NCBI GenBank assembly: GCA_015499995.1
Contig: JADNRV010000527.1
Location: 1-26,703 of the forward strand
DNA length: 26,703 nucleotides
Direction of reading: 5' to 3'
Origin: Flammula alnicola
Lineage: Eukaryota; Basidiomycota; Agaricomycetes; Agaricales; Strophariaceae
In this document: positions 1 through 9,086 of the stretch, piece after piece
Numbering within the stretch: the stretch's first letter is position 1
Layout of the letters: the number at the start of each line of letters is the position of its first letter
Translations under genes and position numbers: made by a program
The notes under the pieces: generated by a model
What the model was told of the DNA's origin: nothing
Database searches by the model: none
The model's input: the letters and a program-made list of their open reading frames with translations, nothing else

Positions 1-1
1 A

Positions 2-969
2 AGGAATGCGAATACCCTGAGGCTTGGAGCTGCCCCGCGCCTCAAGTGCGTTTCCATCCATAGGATAACCCTACGTCTCGTCGATATTCCATGGGAGAAT
101 ATCACCCGATTTTTGGGGGAACAATCGTCAGTTTCGGAGTGCTTGCAGATTCTTCGCCGAGCGCCGTTATTAGAACACTGTGTATTCCAACGCCAGTAGC
201 GGGTTAACACACGGGTATCCCATTTTTGCAACACCAATTCTTGCTCGACACCTTCAGACCTTATATATTTTGCTCCCATTCAAAACTCCCATATAATTTT
301 CAACAACATCACAAGCCCGTCCTCAACGAATTATCCTCACTGGAAGTATCCCAAGCTGCGAAGCATTGATAACTTTCCTCGCTCGCTCTCATTGCAGTTT
401 GCGTTGCCTTTCCCTTAGCTATTTTGCCGCTCCTGATGCAGAGCTAATCTGTTTGCTCCGCTCGCAACCTTCATTAACAGCTCTCGCTCTTCGATGGTCT
501 CTCTCACTCTCACGACGCCTTCTATCGGCAATTGCTACCACTCAAAACGGCCAGCTCTCAAGCGTCTCCGAGGGCCCCTTTCTGCCTCTTTTGGATTGTT
601 TCGAGTTTGTGGGTGTGATGTCCGACTTCTCTTGGGAGCACTTTGGCCGAAATCTTTCCATCCTTTTCACAAGAGCAAGCGGCTGGATTGTTGCACGCAG
701 ATGCATTGCCCACATTTGACTCCCAGAAACCCTCGCATTCATTGCGATGTGTTCTGGTGACGTTTGCCCACAACACTGTGCATGCAGTTAACCATCCCGA
801 GGTTCCTTATATCCCCGAGTCGGTCCTTCCTCGCCTGCTTCATGCTCTAGAAGGTGGGGTAGACCTCAAAATCAACGTCACTTATAATGGGACCGACGCA
901 AAAGACTGGCTAAAACTTTCTCAAGAATTCCATCAGGTCCACAATGACCATCTATTAACGGGAAATTGA
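2..969 (+). pseudogene. Decayed F-box/LRR-type protein gene, 3' part, cut by the window edge
   Basis: The stretch reads as the C-terminal half of the leucine-rich F-box-like proteins that are abundant in Agaricomycetes, but in three different frames. Frame 2 (2-199) gives a stretch with LKCVSIHRITLRL and LEHCVFQ, ending at a TAG. Frame 1 around 319-360 gives LNELSSLEVSQAAKH, ending at a TGA. Frame 3 (about 366-690) gives LITFLARSHCSLRCLSLS and PSLTALAL, typical repeat units. Frame 1 again (about 700-969) gives VLPRLLHALEGGVDLKINV and WLKLSQEF, a usual C-terminal ending. No GT-AG introns that I can see join these pieces, so frameshifts and stops are the simplest reading. The F-box itself, if it existed, would lie left of the window. 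Family assignment is by pattern only. A sequencing error could explain one break but not all of them. Confidence 0.6.
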
Positions 970-1933
970 CCTCTCCTACGATTCCCTCTGTGACCCGACT
1001 TCATTTCGGTGATATTACACATAACTCCCCAGTTTTCTATATGTAGCTGATAGGATACCGTCCTCGCTATTACGTACATGCTCTGCTCTACTGTACCTCA
1101 GCGCTCGGGGCATGTTAATGAGAACATGATCCCATGATATCCCTGATTCCCATCATCCAAAAAACCTACTTAACATCTAAATATGATCTTGAATGTATCC
1201 GCCATCACTGTGGCCAACGAACGCTGAAGCTTGAAGTCCATCGCCTGATGCCCTCTGTTCCGAAGACGAGAGCCATGCTCGCAGCCGTCCTTTTACACTC
1301 GAGAACGAATTCGAAGTTGTGAATTATTATTATACTCGCTAACTTTCCGCAGACGATGCCATTGACCATATGGACATGCTAACCACCTGGTCCAACTGCA
1401 TTCGGGACAGGACGTGTATATTATTGGAAGCAACAAAAATCACCATAAGAACTGAGAAGCCTTTGTTCGTCGCGACCACGGCACATTATAGTCGGGGATC
1501 TCGGAGTCCTCTTGGACATTCTTGCATACTAGTTTATTTACTTACATGCAAAGATTTCCAGCAAAATAACTGCCTTCGTGGATTTGTTACCGCCCTCCGA
1601 CGAACTTAAGTACCTTTGAGCTGTAGCTTGACGACAGTCAGGGTCATGGCACGTGAATTCAGCTGAATTCCCATCGGCGAACTCTCAGTCACCCCACCTC
1701 TCCCCACCTCCCCATATTTGCTGAGAACAACAGCCCTTCTGTGAAAAGACTCGTCTAACACTATATTTTGATTGCTCGTGATTCAGAGTCCATATGGGCA
1801 GTCCTCCTTCTCCTCACCACAATCAGCGACAACCAATTAAGATATTTAATATTCACAGCAAATGCCTCTCCTTTCATCTCACAGTGCTCTGCCGTTCGAC
1901 TTTTGGGATCTCCTAGTCTCACTGTCTGACGCG
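970..1933. other. Intergenic stretch upstream of the ceramidase; no supported gene
   Basis: No recognisable protein was found here. Short open frames at 1134-1322 and 1370-1609 do not resemble a family I know. The sequence at about 1319-1352 (a GTGAAT start, an internal CTAAC and a GCAG end) looks like an intron but spans only 34 bp, and the flanking frames do not join into anything convincing. It may hold gene remnants. The right-hand part presumably includes the promoter and 5' UTR of the ceramidase. Confidence 0.5.
1649..1670. promoter_or_regulatory. E-box next to a perfect 16-bp palindrome upstream of the ceramidase
   Basis: CACGTG (1650-1655) overlaps by one base the perfect palindrome GAATTCAGCTGAATTC (1655-1670), about 265 bp before the ceramidase start codon. 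CACGTG is the usual binding core of bHLH regulators in fungi. A C-rich stretch of repeated CCCCACCT-type units follows at about 1690-1715. A regulatory role is inferred from motif and position only. Confidence 0.3.
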
Positions 1934-4900
1934 ATGTCGAACTTTTTCTGGTATCTAACAGCGTTCTTAGCTTCGAGTTCAGTACTTCCGAATGGCGGGT
2001 TGCAAGCAGCGTCGGCGCAATACTTGCTGGGTCTCGGTGAGTTGCCTCGTGATACAATGTGGATGTGGAGACTGGTTCGCTGACAAGAGCCCAGGGATTG
2101 GCGACATTACTGGGTATTTGTCACGCATGCGCGAAGTTCACTCGTCTAAAGTCGTTAATATAGCCCAGTTGTAGAAACCAATATGATGGTAAGGGTAATC
2201 CCGGGCTTGACCTTGCCCTTACTGACGATGACGAATCACAGGGTTACGCGTCTTTAGCCCAAACAGACACAGGATTGCACATACGCGAACGCAGTCGAGC
2301 TTTCATAGTAGCAGATGCCGCAGCTCCGAGCAGCCGAATCGTCTTCATTAATGCTGGTGCGTAGTATCTCTCATGGACACCGGAGCCCATTATGAGAAGG
2401 GCGGAGTGGAAGACATGTCAGCTTCATGGCGTGCAAAGTTCAACTAACGATTCTTCGTAGATATCGCTATGGGCGACTCAGGCGTCCGTCGTTCGATTGT
2501 CTCACAGCTCTCTTCCCAATTCCCCGGAATCTATACCGACGCGAACATCGCGTTTGTCGGAACCCACCAGCATTCAGGAGTCGGTGGATACCTCGAGAAC
2601 CTTTTGCCACAGATCACTTCTCTCGGATACGTGAAACAGACAGCCGATGCTATCATATCAGGCACTGTCCTTGCCGTTCAACGCGCTCACGCCAGCCTCG
2701 CACCTGGCAAGCTCAGCATCGGGAACACGACTATCCTGAACGCGAACATCAATCGATCACCGACTGCCTATCTTGCTAACCCGGCCGCGGAGCGTGCAAG
2801 ATACCAGTTTGACCAAGATAAGGACATGACGGTTTTGAGGTTCGATGACACGAACGGGAATGCGAGGGGATTGTTAAGCTTCTTTGCTGTCCATGGGACC
2901 AGTTTATACGAAGTGCGTTTCCACACGTACGGAAGCGGTGTAAGATATTCACGACCTTTTACAGAATAATACCTTGATCAGCGCAGATAACAAAGGGATG
3001 GCTGCTTTTCTGTATGAATGTGAGCATTTCACTACACCTATTGCTTCCATTTCAACTGACTTCAAATGTCGAAACGTCTCAGCCTTCGTCGAGCCAAATT
3101 CAGCTCCAGGAAACGCTACCTTTGTAGCTGGCTTCACACAATGTAGGAATAGAAAGCCCTTCGCCCTTATGTTTATTCATCCAATCTTCTTTAGCCAACG
3201 TCGGAGATACAAGCCCCAACACGTTCGTTGGAATTGTCTAATCTTTCTTTTTCCCCTGCTCATGTCAATCATTGCAGACTTGGAGCATTTTGTGAAAGTC
3301 CTGGACAACCATTTGACGGACAACCCTGCGAAGCTGACCACTCGACTTGTGGTGGAACTGTACAGAATTGCCATGGGCGGTATGTGCTGTCATCTCTCGT
3401 CACTTCGGCATTCTGGCACGAGAGCCTCATGACCCAAGTTTGCTAACCCTATACCCACAGAGGCCCCGGATTCCGCATTTCGGACTTTGAGTCGAATAGA
3501 ATCATCGGCGAAGCACAATTTCAAGGAGCACAAACAATAATGAACGGAGCATTGAGTGCTGTCCATGGAACTGTCAAGAGTGTTCATGTCTACATGACAA
3601 TGTATGTTATTTTCCCTTCGTCTGTCTGTGGGTTTTGTCGACATCTGACACTGGGCGCATTTCCGCATTTATAGGGCAAATCACTCATTTGCTCTTCCGA
3701 ACGGAACCACAGTATCTACCTGTCCGGCTGCCATGGGTACGTCAGTTGTTATACTCTCAAGCTTCCTCCTCCATCTAGCTTGGTCGATATCATACCCCTC
3801 ATTGACCACTTTTCTCATGGCAGGCTTTGCGTTTGCTGGTGGAACAACGTAAGGGTCCCTCCGGACATCTTCACTGGTGTTCTTCTGAACATCCCGACAA
3901 TGCAGTGACGGACCCGGAGCATTTGATTTCGTTCAAGGAGATAACTCTTCGACTCCCCAGTAAGCCTGAATTGTTTTCTTTCGCAAGCGAACAGATTCCC
4001 TAAAGTCACCCTTCAACTTTTCGAATTCTCATAGAAATCCATTTTGGGAAATCGTGAAAGGTAAACAACCCCCGGATATTTATCGGAGGCCGAATTCCAG
4101 ACCACCCTGACATCTTCTTTTCGCTACTTGCTTTTATTTCTTCAGGCGTTGTAACTCCTTTACCCTCAGCAGCCCAGATAGCTTGTCAAGACCCTAAGCC
4201 CATCTTGCTGAATACGGTAGGTGCTGTCAACACTTCTTGTGGTTCCGCCCGTTGTCCTAACAGATGTCCGCATTTTCCAGGGTTTCGCGCATACTCCTTA
4301 CGAATGGGCACCAAATAGTGTAGATATTCAAATGCTTCGTGTCGGAAACTTTGGTGCGTCAAATCCTCTCGGTGTCGTTCTTTCCTGGTTTAGCGCTCTT
4401 CCTTCTCCACCGCGGAGTTTATGGTGCCTCCATAAGCGTTTGTGGCTTTTTTGCCTTTTTGGGTACTGTGCGCCAAAGAATAGCGAGCTAACGGCTTTTC
4501 GTACATTGTTTCTCACCCAACAGTGATGCTGATAATGCCAGGTGTGTTTATCATCTGATCTCGTTGGATTTCGCCGTGATCAATCTAATCCAAACCATCA
4601 CTTATTATTATCTTGCTCCATTTTTATCTCGCAGGCGAGCTTACCACTATGGCTGGTAGACGCATTCGGTTCGTGATTCCTTGTTATTCCTATGCTTCTT
4701 CCCAAAAATTAACACGACTCTCTCATATGATGTCTTCTTCATTCAATTTCTATCATCCCACTGATAAATTCACGATGCTGCTTCTTACCCCCAACTGCGC
4801 ACACCCAACACCGCTTCGCAATTCAAACTTTCATGATGGTGTTCTCACGAAATGTCTATTCTCTTTACGGCATTGACCCTCGGATAGGGATGCGGTGCGG

Positions 4901-6159
4901 GCTGAGCTGATCTCCAGTGCTGTTCTCGGGGCGGATGCGTATGTTGTCGTGGCGGGACCTGCTAATGTGTATGCGCACTACGTCACGACTCGTGAAGAGT
5001 ACGGCATTCAGCGCTACGAAGGCGCGAGCACTATTTTCGGTCCATGTGAGTCATTTCTGCTTCGGTTTTTCCACTTCGCTTTCAATGTCCCAGTTGATCT
5101 ACCATCGGGGGACGGCACATTATGGGGATGCTTTCGCCGGGTCACTTTGACTTTGAATTCAGCCTTTAATTTAGGCGCGTGACTTGACGGAAGTGTCGAC
5201 AGAGCGACTTCTTTTTTGTGACATATGCCTTCAGTACTCTGTTCCCCGCTTTGCTTGCGCTTTTGAATCCCTGGTTGCTGGCGTATGTCTGATACAAATC
5301 TTCTTCTGGGGCACAGTCACTCTCGAAGCATACATCGACAAGTACTCTAGTCTGGTGCCATTCCTTGCCGATAACGCGAGTGGAACGCCAGCATCCGACC
5401 CACCTCCACCAGAGCAAACGTCAAAAGCCATCTCACTGCAGGTAAGCCCTGATAACCTTTTCGGGCCATTAATGTAAATAACGCCGTTTATCCGTTATCT
5501 TCCGTCAGACTGCCGTCGTGTTTGATGCAGCACCTATCGGAAAGAAGTTTGGTGCTGTGTTGACTGATGTGAACACAGCAGCAGCTTACCACGCAGGAGA
5601 CACCGTCTCGGCACAATTCGTGGGTGCAGACCCCCGGGTGCGTGATTCTGATTGAGAAAGTTCTATGAAAGGGTGGCTATATTAATAATTATCCCTTCTT
5701 CAAATAGAACAACCTGCGTCTGGAAGGAACCTTCCTCACAGTTGACCAGTCGGTTTCTGGACAGTGGAACTCGGTGCGCACCGACTCACATCCCTCGACT
5801 ATCTATAACTGGACAAGAGTTAGCACCGTACGTAACGTAACGATCTTTTGACTATGTAACTACTAAAACCCGACGATCTTGCGTCCAATAGGTTCTGGGG
5901 ACTAGCTCTGTCACTATATCCTGGTAAGATTGTTGTTTACGGAAGCGGTTTAACACTGACGTGTGCTATTTCAGGACCATCGAAAGTGGTACACCTGGTG
6001 AGTCCGAGCCTTTCGCCATCTCTCACGTTAGTCAGGCGCTGAACTTTCGTTCAACAACTAGCTGGAACCTATCGCCTTAGCTATTTTGGTGATTCTAAGC
6101 CGCTCATAGGCTCGATATCTTCCTTCACTGGAACTTCTTCTTCCTTTACTGTTGCGTAA
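1934..6159 (+). CDS. Neutral ceramidase (N-acylsphingosine deacylase), secreted, 25 exons
   Basis: Hydrolyses ceramide to sphingosine and fatty acid (EC 3.5.1.23). Exons: 1934-2036, 2095-2113, 2164-2188, 2242-2356, 2461-2912, 2965-3019, 3083-3142, 3195-3222, 3278-3379, 3461-3601, 3675-3736, 3824-3848, 3906-3959, 4035-4060, 4146-4216, 4281-4353, 4524-4541, 4635-4668, 4888-5045, 5317-5441, 5509-5637, 5708-5827, 5892-5923, 5975-5997, 6062-6159. The joined frame is open for 715 codons, with all phases consistent. Family landmarks in order: YLLGLG near residue 30, GTHQHSGVGG (about 121-130, zinc histidine region), NRSPTAYLANP, FAVHGTS (His about 232), GDTSPN (Ser about 283, the catalytic serine of this family), CGGTVQNCHGRGPGFR, PGELTTMAGRR (Glu about 478) and HYVTTREEY (Tyr about 519). 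Metal ligands and nucleophile are all present, so the enzyme should be active. The ATG at 1934 gives a hydrophobic leader; an in-frame ATG at 1862 would add 24 residues. Introns 8 and 18 use an unusual GTTCGT donor. Confidence 0.93.
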
Positions 6160-6805
6160 TGCGTTGACCACATTACTTTGCGTTTGCTCTTCACTGTAAA
6201 TGCATTTCGCTCATCAGCACGAGTTAGGGTGCAATTTCTTTCACGAATACCAATGCCATGACATTTCACTACAAAAGAAAGGGGAGACAGCTTCACAACC
6301 TTTGCTGACGTCTGACTCGTCCTCTCATACATTCTGATTATGCAACACTTATGGCGAAGGATCAAGAATGTGTGCGTGTTCGAATTCATGGGAATAGTGA
6401 GTACCACTGCGTAGGTGGATGACTGACACAAATAAATTGCCAGAACATTTTGTTACAGTAGTATTAACTAGGCATCACAAAAGGTGAGCTGTTCGCTCGG
6501 ATGTTATCAAGGTGCTATGGACTATTAGTAGGCGCCCGCATGGGAGACGTAAATTCGGATGACAAATTGATCGATTTATTCTGTTCGGAAACCCGTATGT
6601 TTTGGGTATGTTGTATGTATTGCAATTTCGCTTAAATTATGGCTTCTTAAATCGTTTACCGTGCCAAGGTTACATTGCAGAAACGGCGCCTCTGTAGGGT
6701 TTGCCTACCTCTCAACAGTCGAACGGTACCGTCGGCAGACCGTGTGTCGGATCATGTTCGGGAAGCCAAAAACGGGACGAGAAATGATCTTAACAAATGA
6801 TCAAG
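6160..6805. other. 3' flank of the ceramidase; no gene seen
   Basis: It contains the presumed 3' UTR of the ceramidase. A stretch near 6213-6225 (ATCAGCACGAG) recurs at 7576-7586, which shows that the duplicated segment described below extends past the stop codon. The open frame on the minus strand at 6081-6431 overlaps the last ceramidase exon and has no recognisable features. Nothing else was identified. Confidence 0.5.
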
Positions 6806-7143
6806 TCACAAGTTGAATTCGCCAATCGCTTAATTTTCTGGACAATGGAAATCGGTGGGAAGCAACTCACCTCCATCGATTACCTATAACTGGAATGTAT
6901 TTAGGACTGTACGTAACATAATGGTCTAAGTATGTCATTGCTCATAGAACCCGACGATCTTGCGTTGAATAGGTTTTGGGGCTTACGAGTGTATCCTCAT
7001 AAACTGAAGGGATCTAACGTTTAACGTTTATGTACATATGTTATTTCAGGAGAATCGAGGGTGGGGTAACTTTACATCAAGTCCGAGTCCCAGTGTTGGA
7101 CAAGTCATTGACTAGTCAATAAAGTCAGTCATAGTCAACAAAA

Positions 7144-7178
7144 GTCAAGTCATTGGTCAAATTGACCAATGACTTGAC
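7144..7178. repeat. Perfect 17-bp hairpin inside the transposon
   Basis: Left arm 7144-7160 and right arm 7162-7178 are exact reverse complements around a single A at 7161. The arms are built from GTCA/TGAC units. It could be a fold-back region or a transposase subterminal binding cluster of the mobile element; the role is inferred. Confidence 0.85.
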
Positions 7179-7232
7179 CCAAAAGACTGATGGCCATCAA
7201 TCAATTCCCACACGACTATGCGTCTGTGGTGC

Positions 7233-7279
7233 GTGATGGGATGCGTGCTGATGTAGTGCTGATGCGTGATGCGTAGTGT
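7233..7279 (+). repeat. Short imperfect repeat of GATGCGTG-type units inside the transposon
   Basis: Units such as GATGCGTG and GATGTAGTG recur four or five times in under 50 bp. This is simple-repeat expansion in the non-coding interior of the element. Confidence 0.5.
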
Positions 7280-7350
7280 CTCCATGGGTCATGTGCGGCT
7301 GCTTTGAAGTGCGTGTTGATCAGTCAAAAGTCAATCAAAATTGACCGGTC

Positions 7351-7372
7351 ATGACTAGTCATGACTAGTCAT
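7351..7372. repeat. 22-bp palindrome of two overlapping ATGACTAGTCAT units
   Basis: ATGACTAGTCAT is itself palindromic. Two copies sharing the central AT form a perfect 22-bp palindrome near the right end of the transposon. Confidence 0.85.
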
Positions 7373-7799
7373 TCGATTTTTGACCGTGACTTTGGGGATA
7401 AGTCATGACTGTCCAACACTGAGTCCGACCCCTTCGCTTCTCTCACATTAGTCAGGCCGCAGGCGCTCGCTCAGCCTCGCTGAACGCGTCTAACAACTGA
7501 CCGGAACTTGCATGCACCTATCGCCTTCGCTATTCCAGTGACTTTAAGCCACTCGTGTAGTTGTTTATCATTTATCAGCACGAGCTGGGATTTAATTTTT
7601 ACAATGACGAGGACGTGCGTGTGTATAACGAGCGGATCCAGTCACATCTGCCTCGAGGACAACATGTGTTGATCTCCGAGTGACTCGTTATGACTGCCGA
7701 CGAGGGTGCGTGCGTGGACCACCGCAGCCAACGCCCTTCGCCCTCTAACCACCACTGCTGCTGGCTTAAGCTTGAACCAAGGCTCGTCAGTAGCTGAAC

Positions 7800-8491
7800 A
7801 TGTTCCGCAATCTCACCACTCAACTCACGCAAACGGCATCCGGAGCAAACGCAGATGCGAAGAAGGTGCTGTCTCCGGCATTGCGTCCGGACATCTACGG
7901 TTTGATAGACACGACGAAGACGTGGGCTATTGGGGGTTGGGTGGGGACAAGCGGGGGACGGGGTGTCGTACGGGCCAATATTAGCGACTATCCAGAAGCA
8001 CCTCCCTGAGACGAAGAAGCCGGGGCTTGAGTCGTTCGGGCAGGCCGAGGGGGAGATCGCGGTCATTATTGGGGGGATCACGAATATGATACTCGAGTTA
8101 AGCAAGTGGGAAGGCATGGCCGCCGGGATGGCGATGCGCACATGGGTCGACTCGCTCGTCGAAGCACATGGGAGGGCTTCTAGTCAGACAAGGAAGGACC
8201 TGATCGCGAAGGGCATCACGCGCGGACTCAACCAATACACGGACGTGACGCTTCTGACGAAGGACTTCACGACCCGCATCCAGATTATCTCCTGCTTAAA
8301 AACGGGTAAGTCTTGGTTCTTCTGTTCCTATTCACTTGCCGTTCTTCTACTGTCGATTCATTTGGAACTTGGGGTTTTTATCTGTCAACTGATGTAATGC
8401 CGCTCCTTTTTCAGTTAGTTCGAGGATTTATGGCGCCGGAACCGACGAAGCGAGGCAGAGCGAGGCAATGTGGAGTTCCAAGTTCATCTGA
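7800..8491 (+). CDS. Small protein of unknown function, probably three exons
   Basis: I do not recognise the family. A consistent model is exon 7800-7940, intron 7941-7995 (GTGGGG to CCAG, 55 bp), exon 7996-8305, intron 8306-8414 (GTAAGT to TCAG, 109 bp) and exon 8415-8491, giving 175 aa. The second intron is strong and the first has a weak donor. Without the first intron, frame 3 runs on through RANISDYPEAPP to a TGA at 8007-8009, while frame 1 carries the downstream coding, so a frameshift near 8000 is the alternative. Visible segments are WAIGGW near residues 42-47, a region rich in Gly, Ile and Met (IAVIIGGITNMILELSKWEG), then WVDSLVEAH and a polar end SEAMWSSKFI. No signal peptide or clear membrane helix is present. 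Codon third positions are GC-rich compared with the flanks. It sits just right of the ceramidase fragment. Confidence 0.5.
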
Positions 8492-9086
8492 GGTAGCCAT
8501 TATCGCTTTCTTTTCTCTTCTCTCGATGATACCAGTGTTTCTATTCTGATGGGTGTACATGTGTATAATACAACATACAAATTTTTCGGCTACTCGCATC
8601 TCTTGGAATATTTGTCCTAGCAAATTTCACAGCGATGTTTCGAGTAGAGGTGTGAAACGAAAGCGGAAGCCCTCGGACTAGTAGTACTTCTCAAAACAAT
8701 AAATGAACTAAATAAAATGGGTATAGATGTGAAGCAAGGTGGAGAAATTGTGATTCATAGCATAGCGAGATGATGTGATCGAGAGATCAGTGAGAGGAAC
8801 AAGGAAAAAATAACGATGCTAATGATTTTAATTATTTGCGAGATGCGAGAATGAAAATGCGGGGAAGTTTAGATGACAGATGATTAATAGAAACCTGAAA
8901 TGGATAAACGTATACAAAATGGATAGATTGAGGTTTGCAAAATGAAATGAATTGGGTAGACATAAAGATAAGGGGTGAGCGTACAGTGCAGACACACAGA
9001 ACTGTTTTTACACGATGGAAGATCATAGAGCCTGAATAAAGAGGTAAAAAAATAGGTCAGACACCAGAAGTGGCGGTGGGAACATA
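8492..9086. other. Convergent intergenic region, AT-rich
   Basis: It lies between the 3' ends of the unknown plus-strand gene and the TEA gene, so it probably holds both 3' UTRs. No coding pattern, RNA gene or repeat could be supported. Confidence 0.6.

Larger units (their letters stand above)
7091..7421. mobile_element. Non-autonomous DNA transposon (MITE-like, hAT-style ends), 331 bp
   Basis: The ends are inverted: CAGTGTTGGAC at 7091-7101 and its exact complement GTCCAACACTG at 7411-7421. The match continues imperfectly for about ten more bases (AGTCAT, GACT). Flanking direct repeats abut both ends: AGTCCGAGTCC (7080-7090) and AGTCCGACCCC (7422-7432), 9 of 11 identical, with the first seven exact. 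The undamaged ceramidase intron 24 has a single AGTCCGAGCC at 6000-6009, so the empty site is visible in the same window. The interior is crowded with GTCA/TGAC motifs and codes for nothing. The CAGTG ends suggest hAT, whose target duplication is 8 bp. The longer flanking repeat leaves a Mutator-like origin possible. Confidence 0.8.
6806..7600 (+). pseudogene. Truncated, degenerate duplicate of the ceramidase 3' end
   Basis: This stretch repeats the last part of the ceramidase gene, introns included. From about 6836, TTTCTGGACA, TGGAA and TATAACTGGA match exon 22. The donor region GTACGTAAC recurs at about 6909. A 17-base stretch of intron 22 (5867-5883) recurs identically at 6948-6964. The branch and acceptor TTATTTCAGG of intron 23 recur near 7041-7050. 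After the inserted element, TCTCACATTAGTCAGG, ACCTATCGCCTT and AAGCC match intron 24 and exon 25, and ATCAGCACGAG matches the 3' flank. Exons 1-21 are absent and about 90 bp of the 3' end is deleted. Several substitutions break the frame. It is a gene fragment and should not make a functional enzyme. The left boundary is approximate. Confidence 0.82.

Noticed and set aside
6340..6400. GTTCGAATTC resembling a tRNA T-loop (also GGTTCGA near 14911 and 21830)
   Set aside because: None is flanked by T-stem, anticodon or acceptor pairing, so no tRNA was called.
7144..7372. CRISPR-like spaced repeats
   Set aside because: The repeats are short palindromic GTCA units of a transposon in a eukaryotic genome, with no regular spacing.
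7599..8141. 180-codon open frame on the minus strand
   Set aside because: It overlaps the plus-strand gene, which has a good intron at 8306-8414; the minus-strand protein is compositionally odd and matches no family.
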